Shown here: in pieces, positions 1 through 5,550 of the stretch
How the letters are laid out: each line of letters begins with the position of its first letter
Numbering within the stretch: position 1 is the first letter of the stretch
NCBI GenBank assembly: GCA_947494865.1
Contig: CANMAT010000319.1
Span: 1 to 5,550 of the forward strand
Reading direction: 5' to 3'
DNA from: Deltaproteobacteria bacterium
GTDB lineage: Bacteria > Myxococcota_A > Polyangia > Polyangiales > Ga0077539
Length of the DNA stretch: 5,550 nucleotides
Translations under genes and position numbers: made by a program
Notes under the pieces: model-generated
Told to the model about the DNA's origin: nothing
The model's database searches: none
The model's input: the letters and a program-made list of their open reading frames with translations, nothing else

Positions 1-48
1 GTCGGCTACAAGCTCCGCGACGTGTGCACGCGCCGGGCGCACCGGTGA
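1..48 (+). CDS. C-terminal tail of a possible OmpR/PhoB-family response regulator (partial)
   Basis: Frame 1 is open from the window edge and ends at a TGA at 46-48, giving the 15-residue tail VGYKLRDVCTRRAHR. The string VGYKLRD matches the wing of the winged-helix DNA-binding domain of OmpR/PhoB response regulators, which typically ends in a segment like RGVGYRL followed by a few basic residues and the stop codon. If so, this would be a transcription regulator controlled by phosphorylation from a sensor kinase. Only seven diagnostic residues are visible, so the family call is tentative; the tail could belong to an unrelated protein. The gene would continue off the left edge. Confidence 0.5.
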   Translation, partial: VGYKLRDVCTRRAHR

Positions 49-91
49 ATAGACCGTGCGCGCGGGGTCGTGCTCATATGCCGCCCCTCTC

Positions 92-1168
92 ATGCGCCCT
101 CCCCACGCCTGGTCTCTGCGCGCCCCGCGCCTCGTCGCTGCACTGCTCGCCGCCAGCGCCGCGCGGGGCTGCCTCGAAGACCCCATCGAGCCCGTTTCCG
201 ACGCCGCGACGGACGCGGCGCGCGACGTAGCGACCGACATCGTGCGCGACGCGACGAGCGACGCTGCGAGCGACACGGCGAGCGACGCTGCGAGCGACGC
301 AGGCACGGACGTATCGGTCGACGCTGGGACCGACGTCACATCCGACGCGGGCGCCGACGTCACCGCCGATGCGGGCGCCGTCGACGCGGCGATGGACGCC
401 GCGCGCGACGCGCCGCGCGACGCCACGGGCGACGTGGGGTACTTCGGCCCCTCGCGGTGCGCGGGCTCGATCTTCGCCATCTGCGAAGACTTCGAAGGCG
501 ACGCGGGCTACGACCGCGACGTGTGGACGCCCTACGCCTCCAACGGCACGCTCGCCGTCGAGGCCACGCGGGCCGCCCGCGGGCGCCGCGCGCTGCACGT
601 GCACACGAGCGCGCCCAACGTCGACGGCGGCGCCGGGGCCAACGTGGGGCTGCGCACCGTGGTGGGCTTTCCGCGCGCGAGAAACACCTACTTCGGCAGG
701 GCCTTCGTGTGGATGGCCGCGCGCGCTCCGACCACGCACAGCACCCTCTTCGAATCGGGCGGGCGCCTCGGCGACGCGGGCGCGGGCGACGGCGCGCTGC
801 CGCCGGGGCTCAACGTCTCGCAGCGCGTGAGCATCGCGGGGCGCCAGCTCGAGTCGAGCTATGATACCTCGCCGCGGCCCCCCGCCACCGACTACGCGCG
901 CCGCTCGGCCACCGCGATGCCCCTCGACCGCTGGGCCTGCCTCGAGTGGCACTTCAAGGGCGACACGAACGAGCTCCACGTGTGGCTCGACGGCGCGGAG
1001 CTCACCGACATGGCCGTGCTCCCCACGCGCGTGCCTACGTGGTTTGCGCCCGACTGGGTGCGCGTCAACGTGGGCCTGCAGCTGTACCGCCCCGACGCCG
1101 AGCCCGAGTTCGACCTCTGGATCGACGAGGTGGCCCTCCACGGGACCCGCGTCGGCTGCTCGCGGTGA
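92..1168 (+). CDS. Secreted probable lipoprotein with Asp-rich linker and ConA/LamG-like domain
   Basis: This encodes 358 residues, probably displayed on the cell surface. Residues 1-26 form a signal peptide: a basic N-region with R10 and R13, then the hydrophobic stretch LVAALLAASAA. C27 follows in the context AARGC, an imperfect lipobox with Ala rather than Leu at -3. Residues 36-115 are a low-complexity linker with Asp at every fourth position. From about residue 117 to 358 there is a globular domain rich in aromatic and beta-prone segments. It contains FAICEDFEG (128-136), WACLEWHFKGD (281-291), HVWLDGAEL (296-304) and FDLWIDEVALHG (340-351), a pattern typical of concanavalin-A/LamG-like sandwich domains of myxobacterial surface proteins. 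C123, C131, C283 and C356 could form disulfides. The ATG at 92 is preferred because it gives a normal-length signal peptide. A GTG at 56, with GGTGA seven bases upstream, would add 12 residues and cannot be excluded. The ligand is unknown, and the fold is inferred from motif style only. Confidence 0.82.
   Translation: MRPPHAWSLRAPRLVAALLAASAARGCLEDPIEPVSDAATDAARDVATDIVRDATSDAASDTASDAASDAGTDVSVDAGTDVTSDAGADVTADAGAVDAAMDAARDAPRDATGDVGYFGPSRCAGSIFAICEDFEGDAGYDRDVWTPYASNGTLAVEATRAARGRRALHVHTSAPNVDGGAGANVGLRTVVGFPRARNTYFGRAFVWMAARAPTTHSTLFESGGRLGDAGAGDGALPPGLNVSQRVSIAGRQLESSYDTSPRPPATDYARRSATAMPLDRWACLEWHFKGDTNELHVWLDGAELTDMAVLPTRVPTWFAPDWVRVNVGLQLYRPDAEPEFDLWIDEVALHGTRVGCSR
200..433 (+). repeat. 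12-bp-period coding repeat: Asp every fourth residue
   Basis: Within the lipoprotein gene, Asp codons fall at residues 37, 41, 45 and so on to 93 without a miss (15 in a row, period 12 bp). After a one-residue slip they continue at 98, 102, 106, 110 and 114. The intervening residues are mostly Ala, Thr, Ser, Val, Gly and Arg. At the DNA level a 20-base perfect repeat lies at 255-274 and 279-298, offset by 24 bp, which suggests growth by tandem duplication. As protein it should be an acidic, flexible spacer between the membrane anchor and the C-terminal domain. Confidence 0.85.
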
Positions 1169-1171
1169 CGC

Positions 1172-1942
1172 TCAGCGCCGCAGCGCGAGGCCGAGCGTGC
1201 CCGTGACGTACTGATCGAGCGCGCCGCCCACGATGTACGGGTCGCCGGGCTCGGGGTTCACCGACGAGAAATAGCGCCGGTACTCGACCCCGGCGCGCGC
1301 CTCGAGGCCGCGCCACAGCACCACCGCCACGCCCGCGGCCACCTCGACGCCGTTGCTCGTCTGCCGGGGGAAATACAGCCCCTGCGCCGTGCCCGCGTCG
1401 AGCACCGCGAGCCACGCCGCGCGCCCCGTGACGGCCACGCGATCGCTCACGGGGAAGCGCCCGCTCGCCCCCAGGCGGAGGCTCTGCGCGGCCACGCCGG
1501 GCACGCCCGCGTCGAGCGTCGGCGTGGTGCGGCCGAGGGTGAAGCGCTGGGCCACGTAGGCGACGTCGAGGCCCACGTCGGGCATCCCCGCGGGGAGCCG
1601 CACGCGCAGCCCCGCGGTGTAGCCCCACGCGCGCACGGGCACCGCGGCGCCGTTCGCCGCGCGCGAGTCGGGCGCGAGCAGCACGTCGGCGCCGAGCGAG
1701 AGACCGAACATGCCCGCGATGGGGCTCGCCGTGAGCGCGCCGGGATAGATCACCGCGCGGCCGTAGAGGCCCGGCGCCGCCGTGAGGTCGTAGGTGCTCA
1801 GGCGCGCGAAGAGGTCTTCGTGGTAGCTCAGGTGGCGGCCCACGACCTGCGCGCCGAGCTCGGCGTCGAGCCACGGGCGCCCCTGCGCGAGGGCCGTCGG
1901 CGAGGCGAGCGCGAGGGCCAGGCCCCATGCGATGCGGCTCAT
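1172..1942 (-). CDS. Probable outer-membrane beta-barrel protein, function unknown
   Basis: This encodes 256 residues. A signal peptide of about 19 residues (MSRIAWGLALALASPTALA) ends in a good signal-peptidase-I site, ALA before Q20. The mature part has many short amphipathic segments with alternating hydrophobic residues and frequent Gly, Tyr and Trp, as in outer-membrane barrels. Examples are GYTAGLRVRLPAG (107-119), VGLDVAYVAQRFTLG (123-137), LRLGASGRF (155-163), VAVTGRAAWLAVLDAG (169-184), VEVAAGVAVVLW (199-210), LEARAGVEYRRYFS (213-226) and a final strand YVTGTLGLALRR. The last residue is Arg, not the Phe usual for BAM substrates. The ATG is fixed by a 4-base ATGA overlap with the upstream gene and by GGGGG seven bases before it (1950-1954). 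Being last in the operon, it may supply an outer-membrane conduit or anchor for the cytochrome-like lipoprotein, which is inference. No named family is recognised. Confidence 0.78.
   Translation of the reverse strand: MSRIAWGLALALASPTALAQGRPWLDAELGAQVVGRHLSYHEDLFARLSTYDLTAAPGLYGRAVIYPGALTASPIAGMFGLSLGADVLLAPDSRAANGAAVPVRAWGYTAGLRVRLPAGMPDVGLDVAYVAQRFTLGRTTPTLDAGVPGVAAQSLRLGASGRFPVSDRVAVTGRAAWLAVLDAGTAQGLYFPRQTSNGVEVAAGVAVVLWRGLEARAGVEYRRYFSSVNPEPGDPYIVGGALDQYVTGTLGLALRR
1939..1942 (-). other. ATGA stop/start overlap, cytochrome-like lipoprotein to beta-barrel gene
   Basis: The beta-barrel ATG (1942-1940) overlaps the TGA of the lipoprotein gene (1941-1939). It is the third consecutive 4-base overlap, so the barrel belongs to the same transcript as the DUF1592/DUF1552 genes rather than being a chance neighbour. 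Confidence 0.9.
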
Positions 1943-2448
1943 CGGTCGGCCCCCGCGTCGGCGGCGAGGGAGCCCGCGAGCCCCTCGGCCCACGCGCGCA
2001 CGCACTCGAGCTGCGCGGCGGTGAGGGGCGTCCCCGCGAGGGGCATGCGCGCGCCGCAGCCCGGCGTGGCGCGGAGCTTGGCGACCATGAGGCTCGCCTC
2101 GGGGCGCAGCGGATCGACGAGGGCGACGCTGCGGCACCCCATGGAGCCGCGCACGCCCACGAGGCGGCGGGCGAGGCCCGGAGACTCGAGGTCGAGGCTC
2201 GCCGCGGCCTTGGCGGCGCCGTGGCAGTAGGCCGTCGCGCAGGTCTCGGGCAGGAGGGTGCGCTCCACGTAGTCGACGCACGCGGAGGGCGCGTCGAGGC
2301 CGACGGTCGCGTCGGGGGCGCTCGCGTCACCCGGGGGCGCGTCGAGGCCGACGGTCGCGTCGCGGAAGCGCGCGGGGTCTTCGATGCTGCCAGGGCACGC
2401 CGAGGCGAGCGCGGCGCACGCCACGAGGCCGCAGAGGCGCAGGCTCAC
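1939..2448 (-). CDS. Small lipoprotein with a monoheme cytochrome-c-like (CX4CH) domain
   Basis: This encodes 169 residues. Residues 1-17 (SLRLCGLVACAALASA after the initiator) look like a lipoprotein signal peptide, with C18 as the likely acylated Cys; the lipobox ASAC has Leu at -4 rather than -3. Residues 28-54 are a short Asp/Ala-rich linker containing two copies of DATVGLDAP. The domain at about 57-158 resembles the cytochrome-c-like region that accompanies DUF1592/DUF1552 genes. It has CATAYCH (70-76, a CX4CH site), a later GARMP whose M135 could be the distal heme ligand, and PLTAAQLECVRAWAEG (141-156) resembling the usual C-terminal helix. CX4CH heme attachment is known in tetraheme cytochromes c3, but in this family it might instead be a structural Cys pair. 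C57, C105, C131 and C149 are further cysteines. The GTG start overlaps the stop of the DUF1552 gene (GTGA), with GGTGAG six bases upstream. A role as an electron carrier for its neighbours is inferred. Confidence 0.82.
   Translation of the reverse strand: MSLRLCGLVACAALASACPGSIEDPARFRDATVGLDAPPGDASAPDATVGLDAPSACVDYVERTLLPETCATAYCHGAAKAAASLDLESPGLARRLVGVRGSMGCRSVALVDPLRPEASLMVAKLRATPGCGARMPLAGTPLTAAQLECVRAWAEGLAGSLAADAGADR
2287..2362 (-). repeat. Two 28-bp perfect direct repeats in the lipoprotein linker
   Basis: The 28 bases at 2287-2314 recur exactly at 2335-2362, an offset of 48 bp (16 codons, in frame), with 20 bases between them. Both copies encode DATVGLDAP (residues 30-38 and 46-54). 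Identity at every wobble position points to recent duplication or gene conversion rather than protein-level selection alone. Copy-number change would lengthen or shorten the spacer without breaking the frame. Confidence 0.9.
2445..2448 (-). other. GTGA stop/start overlap, DUF1552 to cytochrome-like lipoprotein
   Basis: The GTG start of the lipoprotein gene (2448-2446) overlaps the TGA of the DUF1552 gene (2447-2445). A weak GGTGAG lies at 2460-2455 on the minus strand. The overlap is the main argument for choosing GTG here, since the frame stays open upstream only as antisense-like shadow. Confidence 0.85.
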
Positions 2449-3806
2449 GCGGCGCTCACCGCGCCGAGGTTCTCGAGCACGCGGGTGCCCTCGAGGCCGA
2501 AGGAGGTGGCCGTCGCGCCGAGGGCGTTGAGGAGCGCGAGGAAGAGGTTCGCGATGGGGCGCTCCTCGGCGTAGACGACGTGGCGGCCGGGCGTGAGGGC
2601 GCCGCCGCAGCGGCCCGCGAGCACCACCGGGAGGCCGTGGTGCAGGTGCCCGTTGCCGTCGGCGATCTCGCTCGAGAAGAGCACCGCGGAGTTGTCGAGC
2701 AGCGAGGTGCCGTCGGGCTCGCGCATGCCGTCGAGCAGGCGCAGGAGGCCCGCGAACTGCTGCACCTCCCAGGTGCCGATGGTCTGGAGCTTCGCGAGCT
2801 TCTCGGGCTCCGACATGTGATGGCTGATCTCGTGGTGCGCGCCCGCCGCGCCGATGAACGAGTAGTCGCGCCCGCTGCCCGCGTTGCCGAGCATGAAGGT
2901 GATCACCCGCGTGGCGTCGCAGCGCAGCGCGAGGGCCATGAGGTTGTTCATCACCGCCACGAGCTCGGCGTAGGCGAGGCCCTCGACGGGCCGCGGCGGG
3001 AGGGTGCACGTCATGGGCGCGTCGGCCGCCATGATGCGCCGCTCGAGCTCGCGCACGGCCGTGAGGTACTCGTCGAGCTTCTGCCGGTCGGTGGCCCCGA
3101 GGCGCTGCTGCAGGCGCTCGGCGTCGCCGCGAATGTAATCGAGCACGCTCGACTGGTACGCCTGACGGCGCGCGCGCAGCGCCATGGACTCGCCGCCCGC
3201 GAAGAGTCGGTCGAAGATCACCGCGGGGTTGGTGAGCTTGGGCACCGGCGTGGTGGCGTCGGCCCACGAGATGTTGCGGGCGTACGCGCACGAGTAGCCC
3301 GAGTCGCAGCCGCCCGTGGAGGAGCCGCCGTCGATGCCGAGCTGCAATGAAGGGAGGCGCGTAGACCCGCCGATGGCCGCGGCGGCCACCTGGTCGAAGG
3401 ACACGCCGTTGCGCACGCCGGCGCCCTCGGTCTTGGCGATGCGCGCGTTGGTGAGGAACGACCCCGTGCCGCGCGCGTGGTCGCCGGCGCCGTCGTTGGA
3501 GCCCATGTAGCTCGCCTGCGCGGGGCGGTTGGCGAGGCCCGTGAGCACCTGCACCTCGGCGCGCAGCGGCGCGAGGGGCGCGAGCATCGGCGTGAGGGCG
3601 TACGCGCTCCCCGCGGCCACGGGTCGAAACGCGTTGGGCGTCGAGCCGTTGATGCCGTTGGGCACGTACCACACGATGAGCCGACGGGGCATGAGGGGCA
3701 CGCCCGCCACGGCGGTGCGCCGGGGCGAGAGGCTCTCGAGGAAGGGGATCGACAGGGCGACCCCCGCGGCGCCGAAGAGGGCGCGGCGTGTGAGCTTCGT
3801 GGTCAT
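2445..3806 (-). CDS. DUF1552 domain protein with Tat signal
   Basis: This encodes 453 residues, about the usual length for the DUF1552 family, whose members are exported and of unknown activity. The N-terminus TRRALFGAAGVALSIPFLESL (residues 6-26) is a twin-arginine leader, so the protein is probably folded in the cytoplasm before export, perhaps with a cofactor. Family-like segments follow in order: RRLIVWYVPNGING (41-54), LTGLANRP (88-95), GDHARGTGSFLTNARI (108-123), GVSFDQVAAAAIG (134-146), a Cys-containing GGCDSGYSCAY (165-175), TNPAVIFDRLF (192-202), DRQKLDEYLTAVRELERRI (240-258), HHEISHH (324-330), SAVLFSSEIADGNGHLHHGLPVVLAG (373-398) and SFGLEG (435-440). The His- and Asp-rich segments could bind metal, but no catalytic role is established. 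The ATG lies in an ATGA overlap with the DUF1592 gene and has GGGAGG six bases upstream. The gene is intact, with no missing family segment noticed. Confidence 0.95.
   Translation of the reverse strand: MTTKLTRRALFGAAGVALSIPFLESLSPRRTAVAGVPLMPRRLIVWYVPNGINGSTPNAFRPVAAGSAYALTPMLAPLAPLRAEVQVLTGLANRPAQASYMGSNDGAGDHARGTGSFLTNARIAKTEGAGVRNGVSFDQVAAAAIGGSTRLPSLQLGIDGGSSTGGCDSGYSCAYARNISWADATTPVPKLTNPAVIFDRLFAGGESMALRARRQAYQSSVLDYIRGDAERLQQRLGATDRQKLDEYLTAVRELERRIMAADAPMTCTLPPRPVEGLAYAELVAVMNNLMALALRCDATRVITFMLGNAGSGRDYSFIGAAGAHHEISHHMSEPEKLAKLQTIGTWEVQQFAGLLRLLDGMREPDGTSLLDNSAVLFSSEIADGNGHLHHGLPVVLAGRCGGALTPGRHVVYAEERPIANLFLALLNALGATATSFGLEGTRVLENLGAVSAA
3803..3806 (-). other. ATGA stop/start overlap, DUF1592 to DUF1552
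   Basis: The DUF1552 ATG (3806-3804) shares two bases with the TGA of the DUF1592 gene (3805-3803). This arrangement usually means that ribosomes finishing the first gene restart on the second, which keeps the two products in a fixed ratio. Confidence 0.9.
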
Positions 3807-5550
3807 CGCATGCCTCCCACGGGCTCGCCGCGGCGCTGGGTGAAAGACTGGCTCGTCGCGATGCGCAGCACGAGGTCGCGCAGGCGCAGGCCCGCGGCGC
3901 TCCAATCGTGCGAGAGGGCGTCGATGCTCGGGTCGTCGTAGGGCTCGGGGCCGCGGCCGAGGGCGTAGGTGAACCACTGGCGCGTCACGCAGCGCGGGAA
4001 GCGCGGGTCTTGCGCGAGGTGCGTCGCGAGGTCGGTGGCGCCGTCGAAGGTGGTCATGGTGCCCGGGAGCGTGCCCGTGGCGTCGATGGCGAAGCCCTCG
4101 TCGCGCTCCCGCCACGCGCCCACGGCGTCGAAGTGTTCGAACGCGAAGCCGATGGGATCCATGAGGGCGTGGCAGCTCGCGCAGCGGGGGTTGGCGCGGT
4201 GCGCTTCGAAGCGCTGGCGCAGCGACCCGGTGGGCATCGCCTCGGGGGGGAGGCCCATCACGTCGGGCGGCGGCGGCGGCGGCGGCTCGCACATGAGCTG
4301 GTTGAGCACCCACTGCCCGCGGCGCACCGGCGACGAGCGGTCGGGGTGGCTGGTGACCGTGAGCAGCGAGCCCTGTGTGAGAAGCCCCGCGCGGCGATTG
4401 CCCGGGAGGTCGACGCGGCGCAGCCCCGTGCCCGCGGGCGCGGTGAGCCCGTAGTAGGCCGCGAGGGCGTCGTCGACGAAGGTGAAGCGCGCGGTGAGAA
4501 ACTCGCGCATCGAGAGGTCGGTGCGGAGAAACGCGTCGAAGTACGCCTCGGTCTCGGCCCTGAAAGAAGCGCGCAGCGCGGGCGTGTACGCGGGGAAGCG
4601 CCCCGGGTCGGCGTCGTGCTCGACGAGCGAGCGGGTGTAGAGCCACTGCCCGGCGAAGTTCGCGGTGAGGCTCCGCGCCTTCGGGTCGGCGAGCATGCGC
4701 TCGACCTGCGCGCGCAGCGTGGCGGGCTCGCGCAGGGTGCCCGCGTCGGCGAGGGCCGAGAGCGCGTCGTCGGGCATCGAGCTCCAGAGAAAGTACGACA
4801 GGCGCGCCGCGAGCTCGTGGTCGTTGAGCGGGTGCGCGACCGCCGACGCGGGGTCGGCGTCGAGCTCGACGCGGAACAAGAAGTGCGGCGACAGGAGCAC
4901 GGCCTGCAGCGCGAGGCGCACGCCCGCTTCGAAGCCCTCGCCCTGCGCGCGCGCCACGGTGAGAAACGCCGCGAGGCGCGTGACCTCCTCGTCGGTGACG
5001 GGCCTGCGCCACGCGCGGCGCGCGAAGGCGCGGATCACGGTGCGCGCGCAGGCCTCCTCGCCGGCGGCGGCGCTCGGGTCGCAGGTGAGAATGCGCGCGC
5101 GGGCGGGGTTGGGCGGGCCCGCGGCGTCGATGGGGCCCTCGACGCGGATCCAGTCCACGTACAGGTTGCGATCCTGCATCATGCGGGCGTCGTAGTAGTC
5201 GTTGGTGAACTCCGCCGCGACGACGGTGGGCGCCGCGGCGGTGAGCGTGACGTCGGCGGTGAACTCGCCGGGCGCCGCGGCGAGGTTCGCCACCGTGAAG
5301 CCCATGACCACGCGCCCGTTGACGGTGACGTTCATGCGGGCGTCGTCGGGGCCGCCGCGCGACTGCCACGCGCGCACCGTGACGCGGAAGCGCCCCGGCG
5401 CGGTGGGCGTGAGCGTGACGGGGATCTCTCCGTTGGACCAGAGGTTCCACCCCGTGGCGGTGGCGGCGCCGACGGAGCCCCGCAGCGACTCGGCTTCGAA
5501 CTGCCGCCGCACGGAGGGCACCACGGGGTTGCGCAGCGCCTCGTTGACCA
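3803..5550 (-). CDS. DUF1595/DUF1592/DUF1588/DUF1585 protein with internal carbohydrate-binding module and CASCH heme site (N-terminus missing)
   Basis: The frame is open to the right edge, so the true start lies outside; 581 residues are visible. Numbering from the GTG codon at 5524 as 1, residues 8-128 form a CBM36/CBM60-like module: it opens FEAESL and ends in FTNDYYDARMMQDRNLYVDWIRVEG, where the acidic and DRNL-x-V-D residues match the calcium/sugar-binding end of that family. The planctomycete-type domains follow: DUF1595 at about 157-215 (CARTVIRAFARRAWRRPVTD), DUF1592 at about 230-360 (HELAARLSYFLWSSMPDDAL), DUF1588 at about 376-475 (GLLTQGSLLTVTSHPDRSSP, seven prolines at 414-420, then CASCH at 448-452 and MDPIGFAFEHFDAVG) and DUF1585 at about 490-562 (FDGATDLATHLAQDPRF). 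CASCH is a standard CXXCH c-type heme site. By family, the missing part should hold a signal peptide, a cytochrome-like region and DUF1587. The biochemical role is unproven. It is the first visible gene of the coupled operon. Confidence 0.95.
   Translation of the reverse strand, partial: VNEALRNPVVPSVRRQFEAESLRGSVGAATATGWNLWSNGEIPVTLTPTAPGRFRVTVRAWQSRGGPDDARMNVTVNGRVVMGFTVANLAAAPGEFTADVTLTAAAPTVVAAEFTNDYYDARMMQDRNLYVDWIRVEGPIDAAGPPNPARARILTCDPSAAAGEEACARTVIRAFARRAWRRPVTDEEVTRLAAFLTVARAQGEGFEAGVRLALQAVLLSPHFLFRVELDADPASAVAHPLNDHELAARLSYFLWSSMPDDALSALADAGTLREPATLRAQVERMLADPKARSLTANFAGQWLYTRSLVEHDADPGRFPAYTPALRASFRAETEAYFDAFLRTDLSMREFLTARFTFVDDALAAYYGLTAPAGTGLRRVDLPGNRRAGLLTQGSLLTVTSHPDRSSPVRRGQWVLNQLMCEPPPPPPPDVMGLPPEAMPTGSLRQRFEAHRANPRCASCHALMDPIGFAFEHFDAVGAWRERDEGFAIDATGTLPGTMTTFDGATDLATHLAQDPRFPRCVTRQWFTYALGRGPEPYDDPSIDALSHDWSAAGLRLRDLVLRIATSQSFTQRRGEPVGGMR
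3813..3818 (-). promoter_or_regulatory. Ribosome binding site for the DUF1552 gene
   Basis: On the minus strand GGGAGG lies six bases before the ATG at 3806, the clearest Shine-Dalgarno match in the window. It sits inside the last codons of the DUF1592 gene. It favours this ATG over the earlier one at 3812-3810, which would leave almost no spacing. Confidence 0.75.
4266..4286 (-). repeat. (GGC)7 trinucleotide tract coding for polyproline
   Basis: Seven GGC units on the plus strand encode the seven-proline run of the DUF1588 region (residues 414-420 from the GTG at 5524) directly after the conserved-looking MCE. Polyproline at this site is a usual feature of the family, so the tract is probably functional protein sequence. 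Being a triplet repeat, slippage would change proline number without shifting the frame. Confidence 0.85.

Noticed and set aside
200..433. CRISPR-like or tandem non-coding array
   Set aside because: The period is 12 bp, there are no unique spacers, and the repeats stay in frame inside a secreted protein.
74..1141. Long minus-strand open frame opposite the lipoprotein gene
   Set aside because: It is rich in Arg, Gly, Val and Ala with no domain or signal peptide. It arises from GC-rich wobble positions opposite a gene with a clear signal peptide, linker and domain.
1155..1184. Intrinsic terminator between the convergent genes
   Set aside because: The possible stem is only five base pairs with a long loop and no T tract on either strand.
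1927..3350. Plus-strand open frames opposite the cytochrome-like and DUF1552 genes
   Set aside because: They are compositionally biased shadow frames, and the minus-strand frames show recognisable family motifs and coupled starts.
2449..3672. Continuation of the cytochrome-lipoprotein frame upstream to 3672
   Set aside because: It would overlap nearly the whole DUF1552 gene in another frame and hide the signal peptide. The GTGA overlap gives a sensible start at 2448.
4266..4286. Phase-variable simple repeat
   Set aside because: Triplet units cannot shift the frame, and a proline run at this place is usual in DUF1588 proteins.
3807..5450. Upstream extension of the DUF1552 frame to 5450
   Set aside because: The extension is Arg/Ala/His-rich nonsense overlapping the DUF1592 gene. 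The Tat leader and ribosome binding site place the start at 3806.

Overview
The window is very GC-rich, almost fully coding DNA. It most resembles a large-genome myxobacterium (Myxococcota, perhaps Polyangiales). This rests on the wobble-GC codon use, a lipoprotein with a long Asp/Ala-rich linker, and a DUF1592/DUF1552 gene pair next to cytochrome-like genes. Such pairs are known mainly from myxobacteria and planctomycetes. The taxonomic call is an inference from family composition, not from a marker gene.

Left part, + strand: bases 1-48 look like the last 15 codons of an OmpR/PhoB-type response regulator, judged only from the wing-like string VGYKLRD. After a 43-base gap comes a complete gene (92-1168) for a secreted, probably lipid-anchored protein. 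It has an Asp-every-fourth-residue linker followed by a probable concanavalin-A/LamG-like beta-sandwich domain.

Right part, - strand: four genes read leftward from the right edge with no intergenic space. They are a DUF1592-family protein with an internal carbohydrate-binding module and a CXXCH heme site (partial at the right edge, ending at 3803), a Tat-exported DUF1552 protein (3806-2445), a small lipoprotein with a CX4CH cytochrome-like domain (2448-1939), and a probable outer-membrane beta-barrel protein (1942-1172). Each junction is a 4-base stop/start overlap (ATGA, GTGA, ATGA), so the four are almost certainly one translationally coupled operon. Its last stop codon lies 3 bases from the stop of the convergent lipoprotein gene, and no terminator is visible between them.

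All four products of the operon carry, or by family should carry, export signals. Together they suggest an envelope module: two c-type heme candidates (CXXCH and CX4CH), a Tat-folded partner, a glycan-binding domain and an outer-membrane barrel. A role in redox chemistry on, or uptake of, a polysaccharide-like substrate is a reasonable hypothesis, but nothing in the sequence fixes the substrate or reaction. No RNA genes, mobile elements or CRISPR arrays were seen.
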